Assembly: GCF_900156415.1 (NCBI RefSeq)
Contig: NZ_FTNM01000001.1
Location: 310,001 to 374,000 of the forward strand
Direction: 5' to 3'
DNA: 64,000 nt
Source: Pontibacter lucknowensis
Lineage (GTDB): Bacteria > Bacteroidota > Bacteroidia > Cytophagales > Hymenobacteraceae
Shown: one piece after another, positions 42,464 through 50,938 of the stretch
How positions within the stretch are numbered: the stretch's first letter is position 1
Layout: each line of letters begins with the position of its first letter
Notes under the pieces: generated by a model
What the model was told of the DNA's origin: nothing
What the model saw: only the letters and a program-made list of their open reading frames with translations
Database searches by the model: none
Program-made: the position numbers and the translations under genes

Positions 42464-42658
42464 ATGAGATATACCTTCGCCAACCTGTCCCGCAAAACAA
42501 GACTGATGATCATGCTGTCCCTGCTGATCGCTACATCTTTCATTGTCTACACTGATTACGTGCCGCGTATCTTTGCCAGTTTCACAGGAGGCTTTCTGAT
42601 CGGACTACTCATTGGCGAAATGGCTATTTACCTGAGGCGAACCGGCCAGCCGGAATAA
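42464..42658 (+). CDS. Small two-helix membrane protein, tandem copy 2
   Basis: A 64-residue protein, paralogue of the preceding gene, with a basic start (FANLSRKTRL), a helix at about 15-30 (IMLSLLIATSFIVYTD), and GGFLIGLLIGEMAIYLRR at 42-59. The pair is separated by 9 bp. Position and the conserved GG...GE...YLRR pattern suggest that the proteins interact. Function unknown. Confidence 0.65.
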   Translation: MRYTFANLSRKTRLMIMLSLLIATSFIVYTDYVPRIFASFTGGFLIGLLIGEMAIYLRRTGQPE

Positions 42659-42705
42659 TACGCCGTTTGAATTGAAAATTATTTTCGTTTACCTATACCT
42701 TACAC

Positions 42706-43110
42706 ATGCAATACTGGTTAGTAAAATCAGAACCTGAGGCCTATTCCTGGGCCAGATTTGTACAAGAAGGCCGTGCCTGCTGGGATGGCGTTCGTAATTA
42801 CCAGGCCCGCAACAATCTGCAGCAAATGCAGCCCGGCGACCTGGTGCTGTTTTACCATAGTGTGTCTGAAAAAGCCATCGTGGGAATGGCCAAAGTGGAC
42901 AAACCTGCTTACCCTGACCCTACCGCCGACGATCCGAAGTGGATGGCCGTGGACCTGGTGCCCGTGCGTGACTTCAAGGATCCCGTAACACTGGACCAGA
43001 TCAAGAATGATTCGCGCCTTGAGAACATTGCCCTGTTGCGCCAGTCGCGCCTGTCGGTGATGCCGCTCAAAGCCGAGGAGTTTGACGTGCTGCTCGCCCT
43101 GGGCAACTGA
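42706..43110 (+). CDS. EVE-domain protein
   Basis: A 134-residue single-domain protein of the PUA-like EVE superfamily. Conserved features are YWLVKSEPEAYSW at the N-terminus, WDGVRNYQARNNL, the PGDLVLFYHS strand with the ligand-cage region, GMAKVDKPAYPDPT and VDLVPVRDF. EVE domains bind modified bases in DNA or RNA; stand-alone bacterial members are thought to act on modified nucleic acids. No restriction or other defence gene is adjacent, so a general housekeeping or RNA-related role is as likely. It has no visible promoter element. Confidence 0.9.
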   Translation: MQYWLVKSEPEAYSWARFVQEGRACWDGVRNYQARNNLQQMQPGDLVLFYHSVSEKAIVGMAKVDKPAYPDPTADDPKWMAVDLVPVRDFKDPVTLDQIKNDSRLENIALLRQSRLSVMPLKAEEFDVLLALGN

Positions 43111-43215
43111 TCCGGGCGGCTTGCCGCACGCAGGCACAACGTTACTTTACAAAAAAGAGTACAAAGCATTTAACTGCCTTATACCTTCTGCCAGCCGGCA
43201 GCCCGAGATTGTAAC

Positions 43216-44694
43216 ATGCTATACCTGCGCCCTTTGCTGTTCTGCTTTGCTGTGCTGGCACCTACCCTGCTATGGGCCCAGGAGCCTAGCCAGCCTGTGC
43301 GCCTGGAGCTACCCTACGAGCTCGAAAACAGCCACGTAGAGGTGCTGGCCCTGCCAGACAGCAGCCTGCTTGTCTACAGCCGCAAATCCGACAACTGGGC
43401 AAAAGAACCTGATTTCACGCTGGAAAAATACGACGAGCAGCTGGAACGGGTATGGACAAGCAAGCTCGACCTGAAGCCTGAGTTTGAGTTTATACGCCAC
43501 TATACCGAGGCTCCCTATACCTATCTCGTCTTTCAGGCAGCCAAACCTACACTCTATACCTTTGTGCGGCTCCACCTGGGCAGTGGCGCTCTGACCAAGA
43601 GCGAGGTCGTGCTCGAAAAGGCAGAGTATATCTATGAACTCAATGTACTGCGCGGCAATCATTTCCTGATCACCGGCAACAGCTACGACACAAAGCCAAG
43701 CCTGCTATTCCTGGACCCTGAGAAACCACAGCCCGTAATGCTGCCCGCACTCTACGGCGACGAGTCCTCTTTCTCAGACCTGCACACCGACCACGTGCAC
43801 GGGCGTGTAGATGTGGTGCTGGCCGAAACCAACCGACGGATATCGCGCCTGCAGGTGAAAAGCTTTGACTCCGACGGCAAGCTGCAGCAGAACTACTTTA
43901 TCCTGCAGCCTCAGGACAAGAGTTTGCTCAACGCTGAAATCACTCCCGGCGACACACTCTCCCGTATGCTCATCGGCACGTATGGGGTACGTGATCTTCG
44001 CTTTGTACAGGGCTTTTTCACGGCACCTGTCATCTCCAAAATCGTGGAAGGTGAGTTTTACTCGCTGCTGGATCTTCAGAACTTTTTTAAGTACATGAAG
44101 CCCCGTCGTGAAGAGCGCACCCGCAAACGTGAGTTTGCCCGCATTGCTGCCGGCAAGGAGCCAACACAGCGCTTCCGAATGCTTCTGCACGATTTGATCC
44201 AGACACCTAACGGATACGTACTGGCCGCTGAGGTTTACTTCCCACAGTACCGTAGCAGCAGTGGCTATTTTGATAGTCGGGTGAGGGGACTGGAGCGGGT
44301 TGCACAGGCTTACAAGCGCACGCACGCCATTGCCCTGGGCTTTGATCGGGATGGCGTCCTGCTGTGGGACAACACCTTCCCGCTCCGTGATGTACTAACC
44401 CCTGATCTGACCCATGCCGTGGAGGTTGCCGGGCTGCCGGATGGACGCGTCGTGATGGCCTACCCTAATCGCGGCAAGGTCATCTACCGCCAGATGGAGC
44501 AGAACAAGTTCACGGATAAGGAAACTTCTGTGGAGCTCCTGCCCTACGAAAAAGAAGAAAAAATCCTCACCACAGATATGCCGGGATTGATCCGCTGGTA
44601 TGGCTCTCATTTTGCCGCCTTCGGTTTCCAGCGCATACGTGTGCCCAATGGCCCCAACCGCACAGTCTTCTACATCAACAAGATCAGTTTCTGA
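43216..44694 (+). CDS. Large secreted protein of unknown function
   Basis: A 492-residue exported protein with a signal peptide ending TLLWAQ. I do not recognise the family. Sequence is rich in beta-strand patterns: repeated segments of the type LLVYSRKSDNWAKEPDFTLE KYDEQLERVW and VLLWDNTFPLRDVLTPDL, with VAGLPDGRVVMAYPNRG near the C-terminus, which suggests a beta-propeller built of about 6 degenerate blades. A helical basic insertion (MKPRREERTRKREFARIA) lies near residue 300. It is a single gene that ends before a period-8 repeat array and pyrR. Confidence 0.6.
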   Translation: MLYLRPLLFCFAVLAPTLLWAQEPSQPVRLELPYELENSHVEVLALPDSSLLVYSRKSDNWAKEPDFTLEKYDEQLERVWTSKLDLKPEFEFIRHYTEAPYTYLVFQAAKPTLYTFVRLHLGSGALTKSEVVLEKAEYIYELNVLRGNHFLITGNSYDTKPSLLFLDPEKPQPVMLPALYGDESSFSDLHTDHVHGRVDVVLAETNRRISRLQVKSFDSDGKLQQNYFILQPQDKSLLNAEITPGDTLSRMLIGTYGVRDLRFVQGFFTAPVISKIVEGEFYSLLDLQNFFKYMKPRREERTRKREFARIAAGKEPTQRFRMLLHDLIQTPNGYVLAAEVYFPQYRSSSGYFDSRVRGLERVAQAYKRTHAIALGFDRDGVLLWDNTFPLRDVLTPDLTHAVEVAGLPDGRVVMAYPNRGKVIYRQMEQNKFTDKETSVELLPYEKEEKILTTDMPGLIRWYGSHFAAFGFQRIRVPNGPNRTVFYINKISF

Positions 44695-44734
44695 CAATTT
44701 AGCCATTTAGCTATCTAACAATTTAACAATTCAA
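44695..44734. repeat. Period-8 degenerate repeat array before pyrR
   Basis: Five 8-nt units (CAATTTAG, CCATTTAG, CTATCTAA, CAATTTAA, CAATTCAA) directly after the stop of the secreted protein gene and 11 bp before the pyrR -7 element. Confidence 0.7.
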
Positions 44735-44744
44735 CCGAACATCC

Positions 44745-44752
44745 TATATTTG
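44745..44752 (+). promoter_or_regulatory. -7 promoter element (TATATTTG) of pyrR-pyrB
   Basis: TAnnTTTG match 20 nt before the pyrR ATG at 44772. No PyrR-binding attenuator hairpin is recognisable in the short leader. Confidence 0.5.
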
Positions 44753-44771
44753 CAACCAAGACCCCCAGGCC

Positions 44772-45320
44772 ATGCAGAAAAGACTCATCGTTAACCACCA
44801 GTTGCTCGAGATTATGGTGATGCGCCTTTGCCACCAGCTCATCGAGAACCATGGTGACTTTTCTGATTCCGTGATCATCGGTTTACAGCCCCGCGGACGC
44901 CAGGTAGCGCAACGCATTCAAAGTACGCTGAAGGCTATACTTGGTACCACTGTTCCAACCGGCTACCTCGACACTACTTTCCACCGCGACGATTTCAGAA
45001 GAAGAGAAACGCCCCTGGCCGCCAACGCCACGCACATTGACTTCCTGATTGAAGGCAAAAAGGTGATCCTGGTAGATGACGTACTCTACACCGGTCGCTC
45101 CGTGAGAGCCGCCATGGATGCCATGATTTCATTCGGTCGCCCAGCCAATGTGGAGCTGCTGGTGCTGATCGATCGCCTTTACAGTCGCCACCTGCCCATT
45201 GAGCCAACTTATGTGGGCCGGCGCGTCAACTCCCTGCAATCGCAGCGGGTACTGGTAGAGTGGCAAGGGTCCGACACGCAAGAAGACAATATCTGGTTAG
45301 TGACCAAAAACGAAGAATAA
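44772..45320 (+). CDS. pyrR: PyrR, pyr operon regulator / uracil phosphoribosyltransferase
   Basis: A phosphoribosyltransferase-fold protein of 182 residues. The PRPP-binding loop is KVILVDDVLYTGRSVRAAMD near residue 97, and the N-terminal IIGLQPRGRQVAQRIQ matches PyrR. The C-terminal segment RHLPIEPTYVGRRVN is also typical. In Firmicutes PyrR binds the pyr mRNA leader; in this lineage such leaders are not evident here, so the enzyme activity or another regulatory mode may dominate. It is followed by pyrB with a 7-bp gap, so both serve pyrimidine synthesis together. Confidence 0.92.
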   Translation: MQKRLIVNHQLLEIMVMRLCHQLIENHGDFSDSVIIGLQPRGRQVAQRIQSTLKAILGTTVPTGYLDTTFHRDDFRRRETPLAANATHIDFLIEGKKVILVDDVLYTGRSVRAAMDAMISFGRPANVELLVLIDRLYSRHLPIEPTYVGRRVNSLQSQRVLVEWQGSDTQEDNIWLVTKNEE

Positions 45321-45327
45321 AGCACCC

Positions 45328-46251
45328 ATGCAAGAGCTCAGCGTCCGGCATCTACTCGGCATCAAAGACATCACAGCAGAAGACATTCAACTCATTTTCG
45401 AGACCGCTGACAATTTTAAAGATGTTTTGAACCGGCCTATCAAGAAAGTGCCCTCGCTGCGTGATATTACCATCGCCAACGTATTTTTCGAGAATTCTAC
45501 CCGCACCCGTCTCTCTTTTGAGCTAGCCGAGAAAAGGCTTTCTGCCGATGTGATCAACTTCTCTTCCAGCAGTAGTTCTGTTAAGAAAGGTGAAACCCTG
45601 CTCGACACAGTGAACAACATCCTGGCCATGAAGGTGGACATGATCGTAATGCGTCACTCCAGCCCGGGTGCACCGCACTTCCTGAGCCGCCATATAGACG
45701 CAAACATCGTAAACGCTGGCGACGGCACCCACGAGCACCCTACACAGGCCCTACTCGATTCCTTTTCTATCCGTGAAAAGCTGGGTGATGTAGCAGGCAA
45801 AAAAGTGGTGATCATTGGAGACATATTGCACTCACGTGTGGCTCTCTCCAACATCTTTGCCCTGCAAAAGCTCGGTGCTGAAGTTATGGTTTGCGGCCCT
45901 GTAACACTGCTGCCCAAGTATATCAAAGAGCTTGGCGTAAAAGTGGAGTTTGATGTCCGCAAAGCCCTTGACTGGTGCGATGTAGCTAACGTATTGCGCA
46001 TTCAGCTGGAGCGCCAGCAAATGAAGTACTTCCCATCCCTGCGCGAGTATACGCTTTACTATGGCATCGACAAGAAGATGCTCGACAGCCTCGACAAGCA
46101 GATCGTGCTCATGCATCCCGGCCCGATCAACCGCGGTGTAGAGCTAAGCTCCGATGCCGCCGATTCGCATCACTCCATCATCCTGAACCAGGTAGAAAAC
46201 GGTGTTGCCATCCGTATGGCGGTACTATACCTACTGGCTTCCAGGAAGTAA
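45328..46251 (+). CDS. pyrB: Aspartate carbamoyltransferase catalytic subunit
   Basis: Condenses carbamoyl phosphate and aspartate in the second step of pyrimidine synthesis. The protein has 307 residues, the normal length. The carbamoyl-phosphate motif FFENSTRTRLSFE is at about 51-63. HPTQALLDSF and VVIIGDILHSRVALSNIF follow, with MHPGPINRGVEL near the C-terminus (aspartate-binding region). No regulatory subunit gene pyrI is adjacent, so the enzyme may function as a simple trimer or associate with a distant pyrI or dihydroorotase. It shares the promoter of pyrR. Confidence 0.96.
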   Translation: MQELSVRHLLGIKDITAEDIQLIFETADNFKDVLNRPIKKVPSLRDITIANVFFENSTRTRLSFELAEKRLSADVINFSSSSSSVKKGETLLDTVNNILAMKVDMIVMRHSSPGAPHFLSRHIDANIVNAGDGTHEHPTQALLDSFSIREKLGDVAGKKVVIIGDILHSRVALSNIFALQKLGAEVMVCGPVTLLPKYIKELGVKVEFDVRKALDWCDVANVLRIQLERQQMKYFPSLREYTLYYGIDKKMLDSLDKQIVLMHPGPINRGVELSSDAADSHHSIILNQVENGVAIRMAVLYLLASRK

Positions 46252-46393
46252 GATAGCTCGCTTCATTTATAATCACAGTTCATGAAATAAAGTGGCATTG
46301 CTGTTATGAAAACAGTGCGGCTCTGCGTCCACAAAATGCTGTTTACCCTGGGATAAGGCATCAATAAAGAACCAATAAGTAGCCACCAAACAC

Positions 46394-46429
46394 AAAAAGG
46401 CCCCGCAGATTGCTCTGCGGGGCCTTTTT
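46394..46429. terminator. Bidirectional terminator with a perfect 16-bp stem
   Basis: Arms 46394-46409 and 46414-46429 with a 4-nt loop and A/T runs at both ends, between pyrB and the convergent OmpA gene. The 140 bp between pyrB and this hairpin show nothing else. Confidence 0.92.
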
Positions 46430-46454
46430 CGTTTAACCTTAACGGCTAATTATG

Positions 46455-47909
46455 TTACTCCAGATTCAGTTGCATATCCGGCGTGTTCATCTCGAAACCG
46501 ACACGTCGGTTCTGAGCACGGGCTGCTGCAGTTCTGGCTTTAGAAAGTCTTGTATTAACTTTCACGATTGGCTGAGTCTCACCATAACCTCTTGTTACCA
46601 AACGGTCTGGGTTCTGTACACCGCGCTGGATCAGGTAGTCCTTCACAGCTTGTGCTCTTTGCTCAGACAGTGCCTGGTTGTACTCTTCTGAACCAATGTG
46701 GTCAGCGTGACCTTTGATCAACAGTACGTGGTCAGGGTATTTCTCAAGTGCTACTACGATGCTGTCAAGCAGCTGACGGTAGCCGTCCTGTACGCGAGCC
46801 TGGTCAAACTCGAAGCGAACTTTCTCTTCGATCAGTTTCTTAGTACGCTCGTCCAGCTCAGGGCAACCTTTCGTTTCGGCAGTACCTGGAGAGTTAGGGC
46901 AAAGGTCTTCGTTATCCGGAACACCGTCACCGTCAGAGTCAACCGGGCAACCATCGGCACCTACCTGAACACCACGTGGAGTGTCTGGGCACTTGTCATC
47001 TTTATCCGGAACACCGTCACCGTCGCTGTCTGGGCAACCTTGTGTGGCAGCAGTACCTGGCTCATCTGGGCACTGGTCATCTTTGTCAGCTACACCATCA
47101 CCGTCACGGTCAGGGCAACCACCCAGGTTAGCTACACCAGCTTCAGTAGGGCACTCATCCTGGTAATCCGGAACACCGTCGCCGTCCGTGTCGATAGGGC
47201 AACCATCTTTGTCAACTTGTACGCCAGTCGGAGTATCCGGGCACTTGTCTCTTCTGTCAGGCACACCGTCACCGTCAGTATCCTTAGCTTTGCCCAGGTT
47301 GATGCCAAGGCCGATGTTGTGCTGCAGGAATCGGTCGTTGATGTTCGACTCGATATTGTCGTAGCGGTCGTTGCTAGTGAAGTGAGCTCTTGTTTCCAGG
47401 AACAGGCTGATGTTTTCAGAGAATCTGAAACGAAGACCGGCGCCACCAAAGGCAGCTCCTGCAATGAAGTTGTCTTCATAGGCACCAGTTGGCGAAGTAC
47501 CTTCTGGTCTTACGAAGTGAGCACCACCACCAACTGACAGGTATGGACCGATAAAGGCATCCTCTTTCAGGATGTTGCCATACATTTTCAGTCTAAGGCC
47601 GAGCATCGCCATACCGATTTTGGTATCCATGGTGGATCCGAATCTGCTGAATTCGGTATTACCGTAGCTCAGGTGCAAACCGGCATCAAAAGAAGGGCTC
47701 AGGTATTGGTTCAGCGATACGCCGCCTCCCCAGCCCATTTTGTCTTTCCACCAGTTGTTTCCTAAATCACCTTTATATTGGAGCGCACTTCCATAAATCT
47801 GGAGGTTTGTCCGTTGGTCAGCATTTTGCGCAAGTACCTCTGTATTGGCAGACAGCAGGAATACAAGTGCAAAAGCAGTTGTTAATAGTTTCGTTAGAGT
47901 TTTTCGCAT
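46455..47909 (-). CDS. OmpA-family protein with thrombospondin type-3 repeats
   Basis: A major outer-membrane protein of 484 residues from the ATG at 47909. An upstream ATG at 47948 would put 13 residues before the signal peptide (RKTLTKLLTTAFALVFLLSA), so it is rejected. Order: N-terminal eight-stranded-type barrel (about 30-215), five calcium-binding TSP3-type repeats (DxDGDGVPDxxDxCPxxxG) at about 220-350, then the peptidoglycan-binding OmpA C-terminal domain with DSIVVALEKYPDHVLLIKGH ADHIGSEEYN and the RRVGFEM end. The repeats give a stiff calcium-stabilised stalk between barrel and cell wall. The window-wide TATACCT motif is absent here. An AT-rich 387-bp gap precedes it. Confidence 0.93.
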   Translation of the reverse strand: MRKTLTKLLTTAFALVFLLSANTEVLAQNADQRTNLQIYGSALQYKGDLGNNWWKDKMGWGGGVSLNQYLSPSFDAGLHLSYGNTEFSRFGSTMDTKIGMAMLGLRLKMYGNILKEDAFIGPYLSVGGGAHFVRPEGTSPTGAYEDNFIAGAAFGGAGLRFRFSENISLFLETRAHFTSNDRYDNIESNINDRFLQHNIGLGINLGKAKDTDGDGVPDRRDKCPDTPTGVQVDKDGCPIDTDGDGVPDYQDECPTEAGVANLGGCPDRDGDGVADKDDQCPDEPGTAATQGCPDSDGDGVPDKDDKCPDTPRGVQVGADGCPVDSDGDGVPDNEDLCPNSPGTAETKGCPELDERTKKLIEEKVRFEFDQARVQDGYRQLLDSIVVALEKYPDHVLLIKGHADHIGSEEYNQALSEQRAQAVKDYLIQRGVQNPDRLVTRGYGETQPIVKVNTRLSKARTAAARAQNRRVGFEMNTPDMQLNLE

Positions 47910-48296
47910 AATTTTAAAAAGTATATTTTGATATGACAATACGTACATATTTTCAGGTAAGTTTTTTTATATTTCTATAAAAAAACAGACGGAACGTATA
48001 TTTCGATACGTCAGGCGGGTAGTCGTTGCATTGATGTAGTTTATATCCATAAGCAAAAGCATTTTGTTAAAGTATAAAAAAATGGCCTTAGCAGCTTAAA
48101 TTCTAAATCTACTCCGGTGCACTGTTTGCACTGCTTTTTCTGTCAGTTACAATTGCGCACCTCTATATTTTCAACCCTCTTTACGAGCTGTAGGTTGTAT
48201 GCTCAACATTAATTAATGCAAAGCATCTGTTTTTTAACGTAAATACAATAAAAAAGGCTGCGAGTAGTTATATGTAAACCCTTACTACGTACGCTA
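47910..48296. other. AT-rich gap between the OmpA gene and aminopeptidase P
   Basis: No coding frame is supported. The part next to the OmpA gene must hold its promoter and leader, but no exact TAnnTTTG was found. A perfect 10-bp inverted repeat of T/A-rich sequence (47962-47971 with 47976-47985) could be a leader hairpin or a DNA site. Next to the peptidase stop, the minus strand carries an imperfect stem ending in a T-run near 48250, which may end peptidase transcription. Confidence 0.5.
48250..48296 (-). terminator. Possible imperfect terminator of aminopeptidase P
   Basis: On the minus strand gcg..cgtagt and actac.cgc can pair imperfectly, followed by a T-run at 48255-48250. Weak compared with the other terminators in the window. 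Confidence 0.35.
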
Positions 48297-49589
48297 TTAG
48301 CGTTTTTGCATCAGCCTTTCAATGTCATCAGCCTCCAGCGGAATGTTTTTCATAAGGTCCACTGGCCCGCTACGGGTGATCAGGATATCATTCTCCAACC
48401 TTACCCCTATTCCTTCTTCTCTTATGTAGATCCCTGGTTCGCAGGTGAACACCATTCCTTCCTCGAAAGGCCGGTATTTGCTTCCCACATCATGCACGTC
48501 AAGTCCTAAATAATGGGAAGTGCCGTGCATGAAATATTTCTTGTATAGCGGATTAGACGGATCCTGGTTACGCACATCGCTCTCGTTAAGCAAACCAAGC
48601 CCGATCAGTTCATTCTCCATGACGGTACCCACAAAGGCATGGTACTGATCAAGTGAGTTGCCGGGCACCAGCATCTGTATAGCGGCTTTCATCACACGCA
48701 GCACGGCATCGTATACTTCACGTTGGCGCTTGCTGAACTTGCCATTCACAGGCACAGTGCGTGTCATGTCAGCAGCGTAGTTCGCGTACTCCGCACCAAA
48801 GTCCATCAGCAGAAGGTCGCCGTCTTTGCACTCGCGGCTGTTGTCGGTGTAATGCAGGATGCAGGCATTCTCGCCCGATGCGATGATCGGGCTGTAAGCC
48901 GGACCGCGTGAACGGTTGCGCAGGAATTCATGGTATATCTCCGCCTCCACTTCAAACTCCATCACCCCGGGCTTGATAAACTGCAGCAGTCTACGGAAGC
49001 CTAGTTCTGTGATATCGCATGATTTGCGGAGAAGGGCTACTTCTGTTTCAGATTTGATCGCACGCAGTTGGTGCATGATAGGCGCGCTGCGTTCGTAGCG
49101 GTGCAACGGGTATACCTGCTGGCACCACTTAACAAAGCGGGCGTCGCGCGTCTCCACCTCCACCACGGCACGCAGGTGCTCGTTGGTGTTCAGGTATACG
49201 TGCTCGGCTTCGGCCATCAGGCTGTTGAATACCTGTTTAAAATCCTTCAGCCACAGAACAGTGGCTATACCTGAGGTGTCGCGGGCCTGCTCTTTTGTAA
49301 GCTTATATCCCTCCCAAACCATGATGTGCTCGTTCGACTCGCGTACAAACAGCACTTCTTTCATGCGCTCGTCACGGGAGTCCGGAAAAAGCAAAAGGAT
49401 GCTTTCCTCCTGGTCTACTCCCGAAAGATAGAAGAGGTCGCTGTTTTGGCGGAACGCCATGGTGCCATCCGCATTGGTCGGCATCACATCATTAGCATGA
49501 AAAACAGCAAGAGAAGAAGGCTTGAGCTGCCGCACAAAATTGCGTCTGTTATGGCAGAACAGCTCCTTGTCGATGGGCTGGTATTTCAT
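48297..49589 (-). CDS. Xaa-Pro aminopeptidase (aminopeptidase P, M24B)
   Basis: A di-manganese peptidase that removes N-terminal residues preceding proline. The ATG at 49589 (KYQPIDKELFCHNRRNFVRQ) is chosen because it gives the family N-terminus; an ATG nine codons upstream would add residues not seen in relatives. The protein has 430 residues. N-terminal creatinase-like domain to about 175, then the pita-bread catalytic domain with metal ligands in LLMDFGAEYANYAADMTRT (two Asp), HGTSHYLGLDVHD (His), TCEPGIYI (Glu) and GVRLENDILIT (Glu). All are intact. A promoter with both elements lies at 49658-49687. Confidence 0.94.
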   Translation of the reverse strand: MKYQPIDKELFCHNRRNFVRQLKPSSLAVFHANDVMPTNADGTMAFRQNSDLFYLSGVDQEESILLLFPDSRDERMKEVLFVRESNEHIMVWEGYKLTKEQARDTSGIATVLWLKDFKQVFNSLMAEAEHVYLNTNEHLRAVVEVETRDARFVKWCQQVYPLHRYERSAPIMHQLRAIKSETEVALLRKSCDITELGFRRLLQFIKPGVMEFEVEAEIYHEFLRNRSRGPAYSPIIASGENACILHYTDNSRECKDGDLLLMDFGAEYANYAADMTRTVPVNGKFSKRQREVYDAVLRVMKAAIQMLVPGNSLDQYHAFVGTVMENELIGLGLLNESDVRNQDPSNPLYKKYFMHGTSHYLGLDVHDVGSKYRPFEEGMVFTCEPGIYIREEGIGVRLENDILITRSGPVDLMKNIPLEADDIERLMQKR

Positions 49590-49657
49590 AGTTTTGTAGG
49601 TATAGTAGCTTGGCACTGTGGTTCGTCAGGTTTATAGGCCCGACTGAACTTGCACTG

Positions 49658-49687
49658 CAAATGTAGCACTTTTATCGCAAGTCCAAA
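49658..49687 (-). promoter_or_regulatory. Aminopeptidase P promoter (TTTG - 18 bp - TACATTTG), minus strand
   Basis: The -7 TACATTTG is read from 49665 to 49658 and the -33 TTTG from 49687 to 49684, with 18 bp between. The leader to the ATG at 49589 is about 60 nt. Confidence 0.6.
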
Positions 49688-49777
49688 CACCTTTATAGAA
49701 AAAACCTAATATAACAGGTGCTGTAGGTTCAGGCCCAATGCTTCGCCTATCGCATTGTAATCACTGTTCCAACACCC

Positions 49778-50776
49778 TTAAGCCGTGCATGATGCGAGCA
49801 CTTCCAGCAACTGCCCGGTGCGGATATCTTTTGCACATTTAAAATGTCCTTCCGGACAGGATTTATACCCATGCAAACCACAGGGGCGACAGTAAAGTGG
49901 CTCCTCCCTCTCCACCACAGCTGAGAAGCTTGCCAGTGGCCCGAAGCCGAAGCTTGGCACCGTAGAGCAGAAGATGGCACAGGTAGGCGCATCCAGCGCA
50001 GAAGCCAGGTGCATCGGCCCGGAGTCGTTTACGTAGTTGAGCACAGCGTCGCGCATAAGGGCCGCTGACTGCAGCAGATTGAGCTGCCCACAGAGGTTTT
50101 CTACCTGCTGGTTTTTGGTCTTGCTTATGATCTCGTCGCAATGTGCTTTATCGGCTGGCGCCCCGAGCAGGTATACCTTATACCTGTCGCCTAGCTGATC
50201 GAGTAGCTCCACCCACTGCTCTGGCGGGTACTGCTTTGTAAACCACACCGAGGTTGGTGCCATGCAGATAAAGGGCTCTTGCTTCAATGGCTGCACCCTG
50301 GCAAAATCTTCAGGAGAAGGATATAGCCTGGGCTTGGCCGGCTGTTCGTCGGTAAGGCTGGCGATGAGCAGGTGGTTTCGCTCCACCTCGTGCGTACCGG
50401 AGTTCACGTCATGGGTATAGCGACGCGTAAAAAAGCGTGAGAAAGGATTTTTGTCGAAGCCAACAGTTTCCCGCGCACCGGAGAGGGCGGTGAGTATACC
50501 TGTGGCACCGAAGCGCTGCAGGTTTACCACCAGGTCGTAACGCTCCTGCCGGACCTGCTTCAGCAATTGGAGCAGGCTCTTATACTTGCCTTCCTGCTTG
50601 TTCCAGACCAGTACCTGCCGCAGCAGTGGATGCCCTTTCAGCAGCGATTCGTTGCCTTTGCGAAGCAGAAAATCGAGCTGCGCATCCGGGTAGTGGGCAT
50701 GCATTTTTTCTACCAGGCCGGTTGCCAGCACCACATCGCCCAGAAAGGCAGTCTGTATGATCAGAATTTTTTTCAT
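49778..50776 (-). CDS. Glycosyltransferase family 9 (heptosyltransferase-like), copy 2
   Basis: A second GT-B glycosyltransferase of 332 residues, same length as the one at 38.9 kb but only distantly similar. Family features are ILIIQTAFLGDVVLATGLVE at the N-terminus and NYVNDSGPMHLASALDAPTC AIFCS for donor binding. Its C-terminus repeats the four-Cys pattern: CRPCGLHGYKSCPEGHFKC. It probably adds a sugar to the LPS core or another surface glycan, together with the lptD export system of this window. A minus-strand -7 element lies at 50793-50800. Several dispersed-motif copies occur, including a dense cluster at 50168-50186. Confidence 0.88.
   Translation of the reverse strand: MKKILIIQTAFLGDVVLATGLVEKMHAHYPDAQLDFLLRKGNESLLKGHPLLRQVLVWNKQEGKYKSLLQLLKQVRQERYDLVVNLQRFGATGILTALSGARETVGFDKNPFSRFFTRRYTHDVNSGTHEVERNHLLIASLTDEQPAKPRLYPSPEDFARVQPLKQEPFICMAPTSVWFTKQYPPEQWVELLDQLGDRYKVYLLGAPADKAHCDEIISKTKNQQVENLCGQLNLLQSAALMRDAVLNYVNDSGPMHLASALDAPTCAIFCSTVPSFGFGPLASFSAVVEREEPLYCRPCGLHGYKSCPEGHFKCAKDIRTGQLLEVLASCTA
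50168..50186. repeat. Three overlapping copies of the dispersed motif
   Basis: AGGTATA at 50069+100 (50169-50175), TATACCT at 50172-50178 and TATACCT at 50179-50185 are packed into 19 bp within the GT9 copy 2 gene. Confidence 0.7.
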
Positions 50777-50792
50777 CAGGTATAAGCTGCTG

Positions 50793-50800
50793 CAAAGCTA
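50793..50800 (-). promoter_or_regulatory. -7 promoter element (TAGCTTTG) of GT9 copy 2
   Basis: Minus-strand TAnnTTTG match 17 nt before the ATG at 50776, implying a very short leader. Confidence 0.45.
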
Positions 50801-50938
50801 CGGCAATGCGGCTAGACTTGAAAGTCAGAATGCTGCAGGTATAGACGGGCACTTCCTTTCACGGAAAAGAACAAAAATATTTTTCTTCTTAGCCGCAGGA
50901 GCGTTAGTTTAGCAGTTCTTTTAGCCACGCTTACCCGT

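Noticed and set aside
46698-47537. A 279-codon plus-strand open frame opposite the OmpA gene
   Set aside because: It is the mirror of the repetitive TSP3 region; the protein is a Val/Thr/Trp-rich repeat with no domain, signal or promoter, and the minus-strand OmpA gene is certain.
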